64,000 bases of DNA from Gammaproteobacteria bacterium (GTDB lineage: Bacteria > Pseudomonadota > Gammaproteobacteria > Burkholderiales > Gallionellaceae), in the NCBI GenBank assembly GCA_018820925.1, contig JAHJNJ010000018.1, positions 61,227-125,226 of the forward strand, read 5' to 3'. Positions 25,557-34,755 of the stretch are shown piece by piece. The notes under the pieces are model-generated. The model searched no databases and was not told the DNA's origin. It saw only the letters and a program-made list of their open reading frames with translations. The number at the start of each line of letters is the position of its first letter. Position 1 is the first letter of the stretch. The position numbers were made by a program, and so were the translations under genes.

Positions 25557-26306
25557 TTGGCTTTGGACAACTACGCAAGTAGCAATACGAATTCACTAGG
25601 GCAGCCTGTCGGGTTTGCAGTCCCAAATTGGAAGCCAGCAACACGTCCTGCGCACAAGATATTATCTGGACAGTTTTGCCACCTTGAGCCACTCAATTCA
25701 AAACAACATGCAGCAGATTTGTTTGCCGCAAACGCATTAGACGCCGAGGACAGGAATTGGACGTATCTCCCATACGGCCCTTTCGATTCGCTTTCAGCTT
25801 TCACAAACTGGATAGAACAATTCTGCTCCAGTTCTGACCCTCTATTCTTCGCCATCGTAAGCAACAAAACTGGTAAGGCAGTGGGTGTTGCCAGCTACTT
25901 ACGAATTGACCCGGCGAATGGCTCTATTGAAGTGGGGCATCTAAACTTTTCTCCGCTCATGCAACAAACGTCCATTGCCACCGAGGCAATGTGGCTCATG
26001 ATGAGGGAAGCGTTTTCACTTGGTTTTCGACGTTACGAATGGAAATGTAACGCACTGAACGAGCCATCCCGCTCTGCCGCAAAACGCCTTGGGCTGTCAT
26101 TTGAAGGAGTTTTTCGCCAAGCCGCAGTTGTCAAAGGCCATAACCGCGACACGGCGTGGTACGCAACAATTGACAAAGAATGGCCTGCCCTGAATGAGGC
26201 ATTTCAAAACTGGCTTTCTCCGACGAATTTTGATGACGATGGCAAACAACGTACTTCTCTATCGAAACTTACGGAACCCGTTCTCGTTCATAAAGAGACT
26301 GATTAA
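25557..26306 (+). CDS. GNAT acetyltransferase, RimJ/RimL type
   Basis: A 249-residue protein with a GNAT fold: GQFCHLEPLN near residue 40, KAVGVASYLRIDPANGSIEV near 110, and a C-terminal RYEWKCNALNEPS and AAKRLGLSFEGVFRQ typical of the RimJ/RimL subgroup. No ATG begins this frame; TTG at 25557 (or TTG at 25563) is the likeliest start. Its AT-richer codon use differs from the neighbouring MFS gene, which may reflect later acquisition. The acetyl acceptor is not predictable. Confidence 0.8.
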   Translation: MALDNYASSNTNSLGQPVGFAVPNWKPATRPAHKILSGQFCHLEPLNSKQHAADLFAANALDAEDRNWTYLPYGPFDSLSAFTNWIEQFCSSSDPLFFAIVSNKTGKAVGVASYLRIDPANGSIEVGHLNFSPLMQQTSIATEAMWLMMREAFSLGFRRYEWKCNALNEPSRSAAKRLGLSFEGVFRQAAVVKGHNRDTAWYATIDKEWPALNEAFQNWLSPTNFDDDGKQRTSLSKLTEPVLVHKETD

Positions 26307-26308
26307 CA

Positions 26309-27577
26309 ATGACACATATGTCCACCACCCGCATCGCCTTCGCCAGCTTCATCGGCACCGCCATCGAGTTCTACGATTTCTACATCTACGGTCTCGCGGT
26401 GGCGATGGTGATCGGGCCGATCTTCTTTCCCAACAGCGATCCGGCGGTGCAGGCGCTGAACGCCTTCCTCACTTTCGGCATCGCCTTCCTCGCGCGTCCG
26501 TTCGGCGCGCTGCTGTTCGGCCATTTCGGCGACCGCATCGGGCGCAAGACGACGCTGGTGGCTTCGCTGCTGGTGATGGGTGTCTCCACCACGCTGATCG
26601 GTGTGTTGCCGAGTTATGAAGCCGTGGGCTGGGTTGCGCCTGCGCTGCTGTGCCTGCTGCGTTTCGGCCAGGGCATCGGCCTCGGCGGCGAATGGGGCGG
26701 CGCGGCTTTGCTGGCGGCGGAATATGCGCCCAAGGGCAAACGCGGCTGGTTCGGCATGTTCCCGCAGCTTGGGCCTCCTGTCGGTTTCCTGTTTGCGGTG
26801 GGCAGCTTTTTGCTGCTGGCGAATACGCTCGACGATGCGGCGTTCCGCGACTGGGGCTGGCGCATTCCGTTCCTGGCGAGTGCGGTGCTGGTGGTGGTCG
26901 GCCTCTATGTACGGCTGAAGCTGGAAGAGACGCCGGTGTTCACCCAGGCATTGAAGACGCGTGCACCGGCCAAGTTGCCGCTGGCGCAACTCTTCGCCCA
27001 CCACGCGAAACCGCTGGTGCTGGGCGCATTGCTGATGGTGGTGTGCTACGCGCTGTTCTATCTCACCACGGTGTTCTCGCTCTCCTACGGCGTGACCAAG
27101 CTCGGCATTTCGCGTCCCGATTTCCTCGGCATGCTGTGCATCGCGGTTCTCTTCATGGCTGCTGCCACGCCGCTCGCGGCCTGGGCGGGCGACCGTTTTG
27201 GCCGTCGACCGGTGTTGATCGTCGCGGGCATTGCCGCATTGCTTTCCGGCTTTTTGATGGAGCCGATGCTGAACAGCGGCTCGACCGTGCAGATCACCGC
27301 CTTTCTCTCGCTCGAACTGTTCCTGATGGGCGCGACCTTTGCGCCGATGGGGGCGCTGCTGCCGGAGTTGTTCCCGACTGCGGTGCGCTACACCGGCGCA
27401 GGTGCGGCTTATAACCTGGGCGGCATCCTTGGGGCTTCGCTGGCGCCCTACATCGCGCAGCAGCTGGTGCAGCATGGTGGACTCAGTTGGGTGGGCGGGT
27501 ATATTTCAGTCGCGGCGGCGATCAGTGTGTCGGCGGCGTTTGCGTTACATGAAACACGCGATCAGGACTTGGCATGA
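26309..27577 (+). CDS. MFS metabolite:H+ symporter (MHS family)
   Basis: A 422-residue permease with twelve predicted helices. The loop motif after helix 2 (GHFGDRIGRKTTLVAS) and GLGGEWGGAALLAAEYAP are signatures of the metabolite:H+ symporter family that includes ProP, ShiA and KgtP. The substrate cannot be chosen. An alternative ATG nine bases downstream would give MSTTRIAFAS. It begins 2 nt after the acetyltransferase stop. Confidence 0.9.
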   Translation: MTHMSTTRIAFASFIGTAIEFYDFYIYGLAVAMVIGPIFFPNSDPAVQALNAFLTFGIAFLARPFGALLFGHFGDRIGRKTTLVASLLVMGVSTTLIGVLPSYEAVGWVAPALLCLLRFGQGIGLGGEWGGAALLAAEYAPKGKRGWFGMFPQLGPPVGFLFAVGSFLLLANTLDDAAFRDWGWRIPFLASAVLVVVGLYVRLKLEETPVFTQALKTRAPAKLPLAQLFAHHAKPLVLGALLMVVCYALFYLTTVFSLSYGVTKLGISRPDFLGMLCIAVLFMAAATPLAAWAGDRFGRRPVLIVAGIAALLSGFLMEPMLNSGSTVQITAFLSLELFLMGATFAPMGALLPELFPTAVRYTGAGAAYNLGGILGASLAPYIAQQLVQHGGLSWVGGYISVAAAISVSAAFALHETRDQDLA

Positions 27578-27600
27578 ACCTGCGAAATGCAATATTTTCT

Positions 27601-27659
27601 GTAGGTGCGAATTCATTCGCACATGACACATCGGGTGTGCGAATAAATTCGCACCTACC
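27601..27659. repeat. Dispersed palindromic repeat, family C
   Basis: A 59-bp inverted repeat with arms GTAGGTGCGAATTCATTCGC and GCGAATAAATTCGCACCTAC. It lies between the MFS gene and miaA and could form a strong hairpin in the transcript. Confidence 0.75.
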
Positions 27660-27668
27660 GCCACTGTG

Positions 27669-28607
27669 ATGAGTAGCTTGCCCCCCGCCATCTTCCTCAT
27701 GGGCCCCACCGCCAGCGGCAAGACCGGTGTCGCGGTGGAGCTGGTGCAGCGCCTGCCGGTGGAGCTCATCAGCGTGGATTCTGCGCTGGTGTTCCGCGAC
27801 ATGAACATCGGCACGGCCAAGCCGGATGCCGCCACCCTCGCCCGTGCGCCGCACCACCTGATCGACATCATCGACCCGACCGATGCCTATTCCGCCGCAG
27901 CCTTCCGCCACGACGCGCTGCGCCTGATGGCAGACATCACCGCACGCGGCAAGATTCCCTTGCTGGTCGGTGGCACCATGCTTTACTTCAAGGCGCTGCG
28001 CGAAGGGTTGAGCCCGTTGCCGCAGGCCGATGCCGCACTGCGTGCCGAGCTGGATGCGGAAATCGCGCAGCACGGCATCGAACATCTCCACGCCCGACTG
28101 GCCGAAGTCGATCCCGAGACCGCCGCCCGCCTGCACGCCACCGACACGCAGCGCATCCAGCGCGCGATGGAAATTTACCTGGTCAGCGGCCAGCCGATGT
28201 CGGTGCTGATCAAGGATCAGAAACGGGATGAAATCCCTTACCGCGTTTTGTCCATCGCGCTCGTCCCTTCCGACCGCGCCGTGTTGCACCGGCGCATCGC
28301 CACGCGCTTTGCGGAGATGCTGAAGCAGGGGTTGGTCGACGAACTGCGTGGATTGCGCGAGAAATATCCGTTGACCCCGAACATGACTTCGATGCGCTGT
28401 GTCGGTTACCGGCAGACTTGGGAATACATGGAAAGGCAAATCACGCAAGCGGAACTGCTGGAGAAAGGCATCGCCGCCACGCGCCAGCTCGCCAAGCGCC
28501 AACTGACCTGGCTGCGCTCCACACCGGATATCATTGAACTTGATTGTCTGGCGCCGAACCTGGAACAAGCCGTGCTCGAAAAGGTCAGGCAGTTTGTGGT
28601 AACTTGA
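27669..28607 (+). CDS. miaA: tRNA dimethylallyltransferase
   Basis: A 312-residue enzyme that adds the isopentenyl group to A37 of tRNAs reading UNN codons. It shows the P-loop GPTASGKT at ~11-18, the substrate motif [16 protein letters not shown], and the anticodon-binding stretch [12 protein letters not shown]. Family position after mutL is common (mutL-miaA), here with several genes inserted. ATG 27669 is preferred over the adjacent GTG. Confidence 0.95.
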   Translation: MSSLPPAIFLMGPTASGKTGVAVELVQRLPVELISVDSALVFRDMNIGTAKPDAATLARAPHHLIDIIDPTDAYSAAAFRHDALRLMADITARGKIPLLVGGTMLYFKALREGLSPLPQADAALRAELDAEIAQHGIEHLHARLAEVDPETAARLHATDTQRIQRAMEIYLVSGQPMSVLIKDQKRDEIPYRVLSIALVPSDRAVLHRRIATRFAEMLKQGLVDELRGLREKYPLTPNMTSMRCVGYRQTWEYMERQITQAELLEKGIAATRQLAKRQLTWLRSTPDIIELDCLAPNLEQAVLEKVRQFVVT

Positions 28608-28721
28608 TTCAAGCATGAACAACTTCCGGTTTGTTGGGAACGCCGACGTCCCGTCGGCCTTGTTGAACGAACCAGCGTCGGCTATCCCAGGTTTTGTCCC
28701 GGTCTTCACTGGAGATATGAC

Positions 28722-29234
28722 ATGACTGCATTGCGCGCAATCCAGGGCGACATCACCCAACTCAACGTCGACGCCATCGTCAACGCCGCGAATTCGTCGC
28801 TGCTGGGCGGCGGCGGCGTGGATGGCGCAATCCATCGCGCGGCGGGATCTGAGCTATTGCAGGAATGCCGCACACTGGGCGGCTGTCCGACCGGACAGGC
28901 TCGGCTCACTCGAGGTTACAAGTTGCCCGCTAAATTCATCATCCATACCGTTGGGCCGGTGTGGCATGGCGGGATGCAAGATGAAGCAAAGCTACTGGCC
29001 TCCTGCTACCGCGAGAGCCTTGTCCTCGCCGCCGCAGAGCAGCTTGCCAGCATCGCCTTTCCCTGCATCAGCACGGGCGTCTATGGATACCCGCCGGAGC
29101 AGGCCTGCGAGGTGGCGATTGTGGCGGTGCGCGATTTCCTGCGCGCACCCGGCACATTGCAGGAAGTGATTTTCTGCTGTTTTTCGGAGAACGATCTGGT
29201 GCTGTATCAATCCACGCTTGCACAAATTGCATGA
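28722..29234 (+). CDS. Macrodomain protein, O-acetyl-ADP-ribose deacetylase type
   Basis: A 170-residue single macrodomain of the YmdB/MacroD class. The ADP-ribose-binding signatures are visible: [34 protein letters not shown] and [13 protein letters not shown]. It would hydrolyse O-acetyl-ADP-ribose or mono-ADP-ribosyl groups in the cytoplasm. It stands alone with ~110 bp upstream. Neighbours do not suggest a specific ADP-ribosylation system. Confidence 0.92.
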   Translation: MTALRAIQGDITQLNVDAIVNAANSSLLGGGGVDGAIHRAAGSELLQECRTLGGCPTGQARLTRGYKLPAKFIIHTVGPVWHGGMQDEAKLLASCYRESLVLAAAEQLASIAFPCISTGVYGYPPEQACEVAIVAVRDFLRAPGTLQEVIFCCFSENDLVLYQSTLAQIA

Positions 29235-29307
29235 TCTGATTACGACGCGGCATTGTTGTTATGGCATTTGCTCTATGAAGTCGCGGCGGGATGATTTCTT
29301 GCAGGAC

Positions 29308-29754
29308 TCAAGCTGCATCTGGCCGGGCGCGCAGGGCAAGGTAATAATCGCGGTACTTCATGTCTTCTTTCAGCAAGTGCTGGATCAAGGCCTCTTTCAC
29401 CTTGAGCCCCGCTTCGATCCATTCGTATTCCACACCGCCACGCTCGAAATGCCCCATGATCTCGTTCAAGGCTTGCACGACTTGTATATGTTTGATTGCG
29501 TGCTCATCCGTCTCCGGATAGCCCCATTCCCTGAATAAATCTTCTTCATGGGCAAAGTGTCTTATTGCGTCGTCCAGAATGGCATGCATGCATTTCTTGA
29601 CTATTTCCACGTCCATGCGCCCGATAATAGCTTCGTTCAATCCATTGATGAGGCGAATGAATTCCCGATGCTCGGCATCGATCTCGGGAATGTAAACGCT
29701 TAACCCGTCCTTCCATTCCAGCCGCCATGGCGACGAATCAGTCATTAAGGACAT
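29308..29754 (-). CDS. Bacteriohemerythrin
   Basis: About 148 residues with the diiron-binding pattern of hemerythrins: the N-terminal signature WKDGLSVYIPEIDAEHREFI, then HFAHEEDLF, DEHAIKHIQ and HLLKEDMKYRD. It would bind O2 reversibly in the cytoplasm. ATG 29754 or 29745 both follow a GGGGA site. The start overlaps the end of the upstream HD-GYP gene, so they are co-translated, which suggests an oxygen link to c-di-GMP signalling. Confidence 0.88.
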   Translation of the reverse strand: MSLMTDSSPWRLEWKDGLSVYIPEIDAEHREFIRLINGLNEAIIGRMDVEIVKKCMHAILDDAIRHFAHEEDLFREWGYPETDEHAIKHIQVVQALNEIMGHFERGGVEYEWIEAGLKVKEALIQHLLKEDMKYRDYYLALRARPDAA

Positions 29755-31624
29755 ATCCCCGCTCCCTGAACAGGACCACACTGGCATCCACGACTTGCGG
29801 ATCATAAAGCGTGCCGCGTCCGCGGATGATTTCATTCATGGCCGCATCGATGCCCAATCCCGGACGATAAGGACGATGCGAAGACATCGCCTCGATAACG
29901 TCTGCAACCACCAGAATTCGCGCACCCGGTAGTATTTCTTCCCCCTTCAGGCCTTGCGGATAGCCGGTGCCGTCCATGCGCTCGTGGTGTTGCAACACCA
30001 TCTCGGCGATCGGCCAGGAGAAGTCAACTCCCTTCAAAATGTCGTAGCCAGCCTGGGGATGCATTTTGATCAGGCTGTACTCGATGTCGTTCAGCCGGCT
30101 CGGTTTGCTCAATATCTCCGCCGGGATGCGAATCTTGCCCAGATCGTGCACCAACCCGGCCAGATGGATCGCCTGTATCTGCTCTTCGGGCATGCCCATC
30201 TGTCGCGCGATCTCCTTCGCGATATCCGCGACCCGCGCCTGGTGGCCGGAGGTATAGGGATCGCGCATTTCGACGATGCTGGCGATGGCTTCCACGGTCT
30301 GCAGCATGTTTGTTTGCAGGCGCTGTTCATGCTCGCGATGCGCCGCTTTGACGCGCAGCGTGAGAATGCCGAAAGCCAGGTCGCCCGACATCTCCTCCAA
30401 CACTTTTACTTCATCCGCATCGAATACGTTCTTCTTGTCGTCAAACAGCACCAGTGCACCGAACGCGCGATTCCCGTCCATCAACGGCAACGCAATGCAG
30501 GAAGCGAAACCGTATTGCAGGACATTCTCGCGCCATGGGTTTTCTTCCGGATCGGATTGGATATCCTGCACCACTTTGGGTTTGCCGCTGATGACGGCAC
30601 TCCCGGCAGCGCAGACCACGCGCTTGCTTTTATCCCAGCTCAGCGGCAACAGGACGGGGCAGTTTTCACCCATACAAGCCTGGGCCATTTGTTCTATCGA
30701 TTTGTCGCCATCGTCGCGGGCGTAGCCCAGCCAGGCCATGCGGTAACCGCCGACATGCACTGCAACGTCGCACATTTCCTGCAATAACTGGTCTTCTCTG
30801 ACAGCATGAATCAGCACCTCGTTGCCCGCGCTGATCGTCCTGAGCGCCCGGTTGGCGCGCTGCATGGCCAACTCTTGTTGTTTGCGTTCACTGATGTCGC
30901 GGCAGACAGTAAAGGCCATGGGTTCTTCCCCCAATATCGCTCCGCTGATGCTGATTTCCACGTCGTATTCCGAACCGTCCTTGCGGCGATGACGTGTCTC
31001 GATGGTTGTGCTGATAATCGATAAATCCTGGAAGTTGGTCCGGATATCCGCCTCGGTCATCATTGCCTCGAAGTCCCAGGTATGCAGGTCGAGCATTTCC
31101 TCTGCCGTATAACCCAGCATCTCGGCAAAGCGCGCATTGGCCTCAATTATCTGATGTTGCTTGTTGATGACGGCCATACCGTCACGCGAGCTCTCCATAA
31201 GTTGGCGGCGGCGCAGCACTTCGTCCCTCAGTGCCTGCTCCATCTGTTTGCGCTCGGTGACATCTTCGAGATTGTGTACGCTATACAGATACTCTCCGCT
31301 CTCATCACACACCGGGAATGCGCGCGATCGATAGGTTCGTCCCTCCAGCACGATCTCATCTTCCTCGCTGTCCTTGTCGATTTCCTGCGCGCGCGTGCAA
31401 CCCGGCAAGGGGCCGTCAGATTTCGGGAATATATCGAAATAGGGGCGACCGATTATTTGTTTGAACGGTATACCGGCACAGCGCTGGTAGGCACGATTGG
31501 CACGCAGGATGCGAAATTCCTTGTCATGCAGGAAGATCGGGTCTTCGACCGCATCCAGTGCAGCCATCCATTCCTGATGCGCCAGTTCGACCTGCTTGAG
31601 CAGATGTTCAGTCGATTCACTCAC
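29738..31624 (-). CDS. PAS-PAS-GAF-HD-GYP signalling protein
   Basis: A 628-residue soluble c-di-GMP phosphodiesterase candidate. Two PAS domains lie at ~15-135 and ~140-258, a GAF domain at ~275-425, and an HD-GYP domain at ~440-620 with HDLGK and HHERMDGTGYP, both intact. No membrane helix is present, so it senses cytoplasmic cues. Its end overlaps the hemerythrin gene. Neighbouring genes (HDOD, arn) do not define the input. Confidence 0.9.
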   Translation of the reverse strand: MSESTEHLLKQVELAHQEWMAALDAVEDPIFLHDKEFRILRANRAYQRCAGIPFKQIIGRPYFDIFPKSDGPLPGCTRAQEIDKDSEEDEIVLEGRTYRSRAFPVCDESGEYLYSVHNLEDVTERKQMEQALRDEVLRRRQLMESSRDGMAVINKQHQIIEANARFAEMLGYTAEEMLDLHTWDFEAMMTEADIRTNFQDLSIISTTIETRHRRKDGSEYDVEISISGAILGEEPMAFTVCRDISERKQQELAMQRANRALRTISAGNEVLIHAVREDQLLQEMCDVAVHVGGYRMAWLGYARDDGDKSIEQMAQACMGENCPVLLPLSWDKSKRVVCAAGSAVISGKPKVVQDIQSDPEENPWRENVLQYGFASCIALPLMDGNRAFGALVLFDDKKNVFDADEVKVLEEMSGDLAFGILTLRVKAAHREHEQRLQTNMLQTVEAIASIVEMRDPYTSGHQARVADIAKEIARQMGMPEEQIQAIHLAGLVHDLGKIRIPAEILSKPSRLNDIEYSLIKMHPQAGYDILKGVDFSWPIAEMVLQHHERMDGTGYPQGLKGEEILPGARILVVADVIEAMSSHRPYRPGLGIDAAMNEIIRGRGTLYDPQVVDASVVLFRERGYVLND

Positions 31625-31799
31625 AATCCACTCCCGGCAGGCAGGAACCCAGGGACAACACGATTGGAACCGGAAGGATTACTGAGGTGGAACGATTCGA
31701 GACGGATACCCATAAACACTTGCCCCTGCCAAAATGCGCCGCTTTCGAGTTCCCGTGCTTCGCCGACGCGGCATGCCGGCTGGGTTTCGGATTAAAACA

Positions 31800-32648
31800 C
31801 TAGTGCGGCTTGCCCAAGTCGCACACGATACCGGCATCGGCACCGACCATCACCATTACCTGCTCGGCAGGCATACGCAGCAGTTCGCCGATTTCCTTGT
31901 AGTCGTCAGGCAACGCCGCATCGTCCCAGCCGTTGGCCGAGTGGCGGGCCAGATTGACTGCCAGCAGGACATTGCGCACACGCGGCTTTTGCGCGTTCTC
32001 ATCGTCCATCAGCGTCAACAGCAACTCGGGAAGATCCCACTTCTGCACCAGGGCTTTTTGCAGGTCGGCCAGTGCAAAACCCAGCACCTGTTCTTGTACA
32101 GTCCGGCTGCGCAAGGTTCTATCCTGATGCTGGATAGACCATATTTTCATCATGTCCTGCGGCGAGAAACACCACATCAGAATTTCCGCCAGGTCGTGCA
32201 GCAGCGCGGCAATTCGCACTTCTTCGTAATGCAGATCGCTCAGGCGCACCGCCCAGTCGTAGGCATATTCCGAAGCGCGGTGCGCGCGATGCACCCTGTG
32301 CAGCAAATGGACCAGCGCGTCCATCTGGCCCTTGAGCACATTTTGCACCAGGGGTTGGGCGGGAATTTTCTGGAAGAAGGCTTCGACGCCGAGCATGATG
32401 AGCGCCTGTTCGACCAGCGCCACTTCGTGGGTCTGGCTGCGATGTTTATGCTGTTGTAGATAACGCAGAAGTTTTACGGTCATCATCGGATCGACCGTGA
32501 TCGTCTGGGCGACGCCGCGTGCACTGAGTTTGTTCTGATCCTGGTGCAACGCGGCAAGGTCTCGTTCAGTCTGCTTGAGGACAGGAATATCCGCCCTTGT
32601 CAGGAAATCAATCCATCCTTCCAGACCCGTCACGTTCTGCTGTTGCAT
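31800..32648 (-). CDS. HDOD domain protein
   Basis: A 282-residue HDOD-domain protein, a catalytically degenerate HD-like module common in signalling proteins. The core runs from MTVKLLRYLQQHKHRSQ to RIAALLHDLAEILMWCF. No partner domain is fused to it. It is 175 bp upstream of the HD-GYP gene on the same strand, so both may be expressed together, and it lies just after arnD. Confidence 0.85.
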   Translation of the reverse strand: MQQQNVTGLEGWIDFLTRADIPVLKQTERDLAALHQDQNKLSARGVAQTITVDPMMTVKLLRYLQQHKHRSQTHEVALVEQALIMLGVEAFFQKIPAQPLVQNVLKGQMDALVHLLHRVHRAHRASEYAYDWAVRLSDLHYEEVRIAALLHDLAEILMWCFSPQDMMKIWSIQHQDRTLRSRTVQEQVLGFALADLQKALVQKWDLPELLLTLMDDENAQKPRVRNVLLAVNLARHSANGWDDAALPDDYKEIGELLRMPAEQVMVMVGADAGIVCDLGKPH

Positions 32649-32702
32649 TACTCGCTCCCTGGACGCTTGACATAAGGTTCTTCGGCAAGCCTTGAGGAAT
32701 CT

Positions 32703-33608
32703 TTAGCTGCCTGATGCTTGTACCGCCAGTGTACCGCTTCGCCCCTCTACCGTCCCCATTTTGACTTCATATCGCGGCAAGTCGGCAAGTTTGAAATTTT
32801 GCAAGTATTGCTGCATTGAAACAAGCTGATAACCCTGCTCGCCCCACCCTTGCAACAGTTGTTCGAAGATGGGCATCCACTTCTGACCTTCCAGTTCGGC
32901 ATGCAGGGTATAGACATGCCCCGCTACCGAGGGGGTGCCGGTGATATCCAGCAGATGCTGCGCCACATTCTCTTCGGTAATGCCGTCACGACCGATAAGT
33001 TCGTCCAGGGTCGGCAAGGTGGTGGGCAATTGCGGGCAGGCGATGATCTCGGCATCCCAAGTCGGGATGAAAGGCTGCGTGCCGCGTGTGTCGGAACTGT
33101 AGTTGAAACCCAGATGCTGGGTCTGTCTCAATCCGTAACGATTGGTCTGCCAACCGGCCGCCGCATGCGCTTTGGGCGCTTCATTGAAAATTTCGGTGAA
33201 ACGATCAACCGCGCGCTGCATCTCGCGTTGGGTCCATTGAGCATCCCGATTGGCAACATGGTCTTGCCAGCGGATATGGTCGTAGCAATGAATGCCAACC
33301 TCAAAACCCGCGTCCCGCACCGAGCGCATGATGTCCGCGCAATTGCGCCCGATGTCCGGCCCCGGCAATAGTGTGCCGTACATCAGGGTCTTGAATCCGT
33401 AATGCTTGAGAACGGAAGTGCGCGAGACTTTGCTCAGAAACCCCGGACGGAACACGCGATTAATGGCGCGTCCGGTATGGTCCGGCCCCAGAGAAAAATA
33501 GAAAGTCGCCTGGGCGTGATGACGTTGCAGGGTTTCGACCAGACGCGGCACCCCTTCGCGCGTACCGCGATAGGTGTCCACGTCGATCTTGAGGGCGATT
33601 TGTTTCAT
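32703..33608 (-). CDS. arnD: 4-deoxy-4-formamido-L-arabinose-phosphoundecaprenol deformylase
   Basis: A 301-residue NodB-like polysaccharide deacetylase. It opens with ALKIDVDTYRGTREGVPRL and ATFYFSLGPDHTGRA, which match ArnD, and has the later metal-site segment GIHCYDHIRWQDH. It removes formyl from the Ara4N lipid carrier during lipid A modification. It follows the two arnA parts and is the last arn gene of this unit. Confidence 0.9.
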   Translation of the reverse strand: MKQIALKIDVDTYRGTREGVPRLVETLQRHHAQATFYFSLGPDHTGRAINRVFRPGFLSKVSRTSVLKHYGFKTLMYGTLLPGPDIGRNCADIMRSVRDAGFEVGIHCYDHIRWQDHVANRDAQWTQREMQRAVDRFTEIFNEAPKAHAAAGWQTNRYGLRQTQHLGFNYSSDTRGTQPFIPTWDAEIIACPQLPTTLPTLDELIGRDGITEENVAQHLLDITGTPSVAGHVYTLHAELEGQKWMPIFEQLLQGWGEQGYQLVSMQQYLQNFKLADLPRYEVKMGTVEGRSGTLAVQASGS

Positions 33609-33615
33609 AAATTCG

Positions 33616-33697
33616 GGACTGAGTGCTGAAGACCGAGGACTGAGATAGATGCAGGTCAGTGGTTCTTGCTCAGCCCACAGTCCTCATCTCTCAGTCC
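33616..33697. repeat. Palindromic repeat between arnD and arnA(C)
   Basis: An ~82-bp imperfect inverted repeat with GGACTGAG-type ends: GGACTGAGTGCTGAAGACC on the left and TCATCTCTCAGTCC on the right. It separates the arnA dehydrogenase part from arnD. Confidence 0.55.
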
Positions 33698-33702
33698 GGT
33701 TT

Positions 33703-34746
33703 TCAGTCGACCAACCCGCGCGCTTCGGCGATCTGGTTGCGATACGCATCAAAAATCTTGCGCAGCGTGTCGGCCATGGTGGTGGTCGGCTTCCAGCCCA
33801 GCTCTTCGCAGGTGTTGGTGATCTTGGGCACGCGGTTCTGCACGTCCTGGTAACCCTTGCCATAGTAGGCGTCGGAAGTGGTTTCGACGATCTTCACTTT
33901 CTTGGCGGATTCGCTGTACTCGGGGTACTCGTTCGCCAGCTTCAGCATCATGTCGGCCAGGTCGCGGATGGCAAAGTTGTTGGTCGGGTTGCCGATGTTG
34001 TAGATCTTGCCGGTGGCCACGCCATTCTTGTTGTCGATGATCTTCATCAGCGCGTCGATGCCGTCATCGATGTAAGTGAAGGCGCGTTTCTGGTTGCCGC
34101 CGTCGACCAGGCTGATGTTGTTGCCGCGGATGATGTGGCCGAGGAACTGGGTCACCACGCGCGAGCTGCCTTCCTTCGGGGTGTTGATCGAATCCAGTCC
34201 GGCGCCGATCCAGTTGAACGGGCGGAACAGGGTGAAGTTCAAATTATCCTGCATGCCGTAACCCCAGATCACGCGATCCATGAGTTGCTTGGAGTTTGAA
34301 TAGATCCAGCGCGGCTTGTTGATCGGACCGCAGATCAGTTCGGAATTCTCCGGATCGAATTCTTCGTCATGGCACATGCCGTAGACTTCGGAAGTGGACG
34401 GGAACACCAGGTGTTTGTTGTACTTCACGCAGGCGCGCACGATGGGCAGGTTGGCTTCGAAGTCCAGTTCGAACACACGCAGCGGCTGCTTCACGTAGGT
34501 GGCCGGCGTGGCAATCGCGACCAACGGCAGGATCACGTCGCACTTCTTGACGTGGTATTCGACCCATTCCTTGTTGATGGTGATGTCGCCTTCGAAGTAG
34601 TGAAAGCGCGGCTTGCCGATCAGGTCGGAGATGCGGTCGCTGCTCATGTCCATGCCATAGACTTCCCAGTCGGTGGTGGCCAGAATGCGGTTGGAGAGAT
34701 GGTGACCGATGAAACCGTTCACACCCAGAATCAGGACTTTCTTCAT
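33703..34746 (-). CDS. arnA: UDP-glucuronate decarboxylase (ArnA dehydrogenase half)
   Basis: A 347-residue extended SDR enzyme equal to the C-terminal half of E. coli ArnA. It has GVNGFIGHHLSNRI for NAD binding, the catalytic pattern SEVYG...YSNSKQLMDR, and HLVFPSTSEVYG. It oxidises and decarboxylates UDP-GlcA to UDP-4-keto-pentose. In enterics this is fused to the formyltransferase; here the two halves are separate genes 9 nt apart. Its absence of the N-terminal half is not a truncation because that half lies next door. Confidence 0.9.
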   Translation of the reverse strand: MKKVLILGVNGFIGHHLSNRILATTDWEVYGMDMSSDRISDLIGKPRFHYFEGDITINKEWVEYHVKKCDVILPLVAIATPATYVKQPLRVFELDFEANLPIVRACVKYNKHLVFPSTSEVYGMCHDEEFDPENSELICGPINKPRWIYSNSKQLMDRVIWGYGMQDNLNFTLFRPFNWIGAGLDSINTPKEGSSRVVTQFLGHIIRGNNISLVDGGNQKRAFTYIDDGIDALMKIIDNKNGVATGKIYNIGNPTNNFAIRDLADMMLKLANEYPEYSESAKKVKIVETTSDAYYGKGYQDVQNRVPKITNTCEELGWKPTTTMADTLRKIFDAYRNQIAEARGLVD

Positions 34747-34755
34747 TGTTTTTCC

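Noticed and set aside
26303..27475. A 390-codon minus-strand frame across the MFS gene
   Set aside because: Its Arg/Gln/His-rich composition is typical of an antisense shadow; the plus-strand symporter is well supported.
28640..28700. Possible palindromic repeat before the macrodomain gene
   Set aside because: Only a short GCCGACGTCCCGTCGGC-type hairpin is visible, with no second copy in the window.
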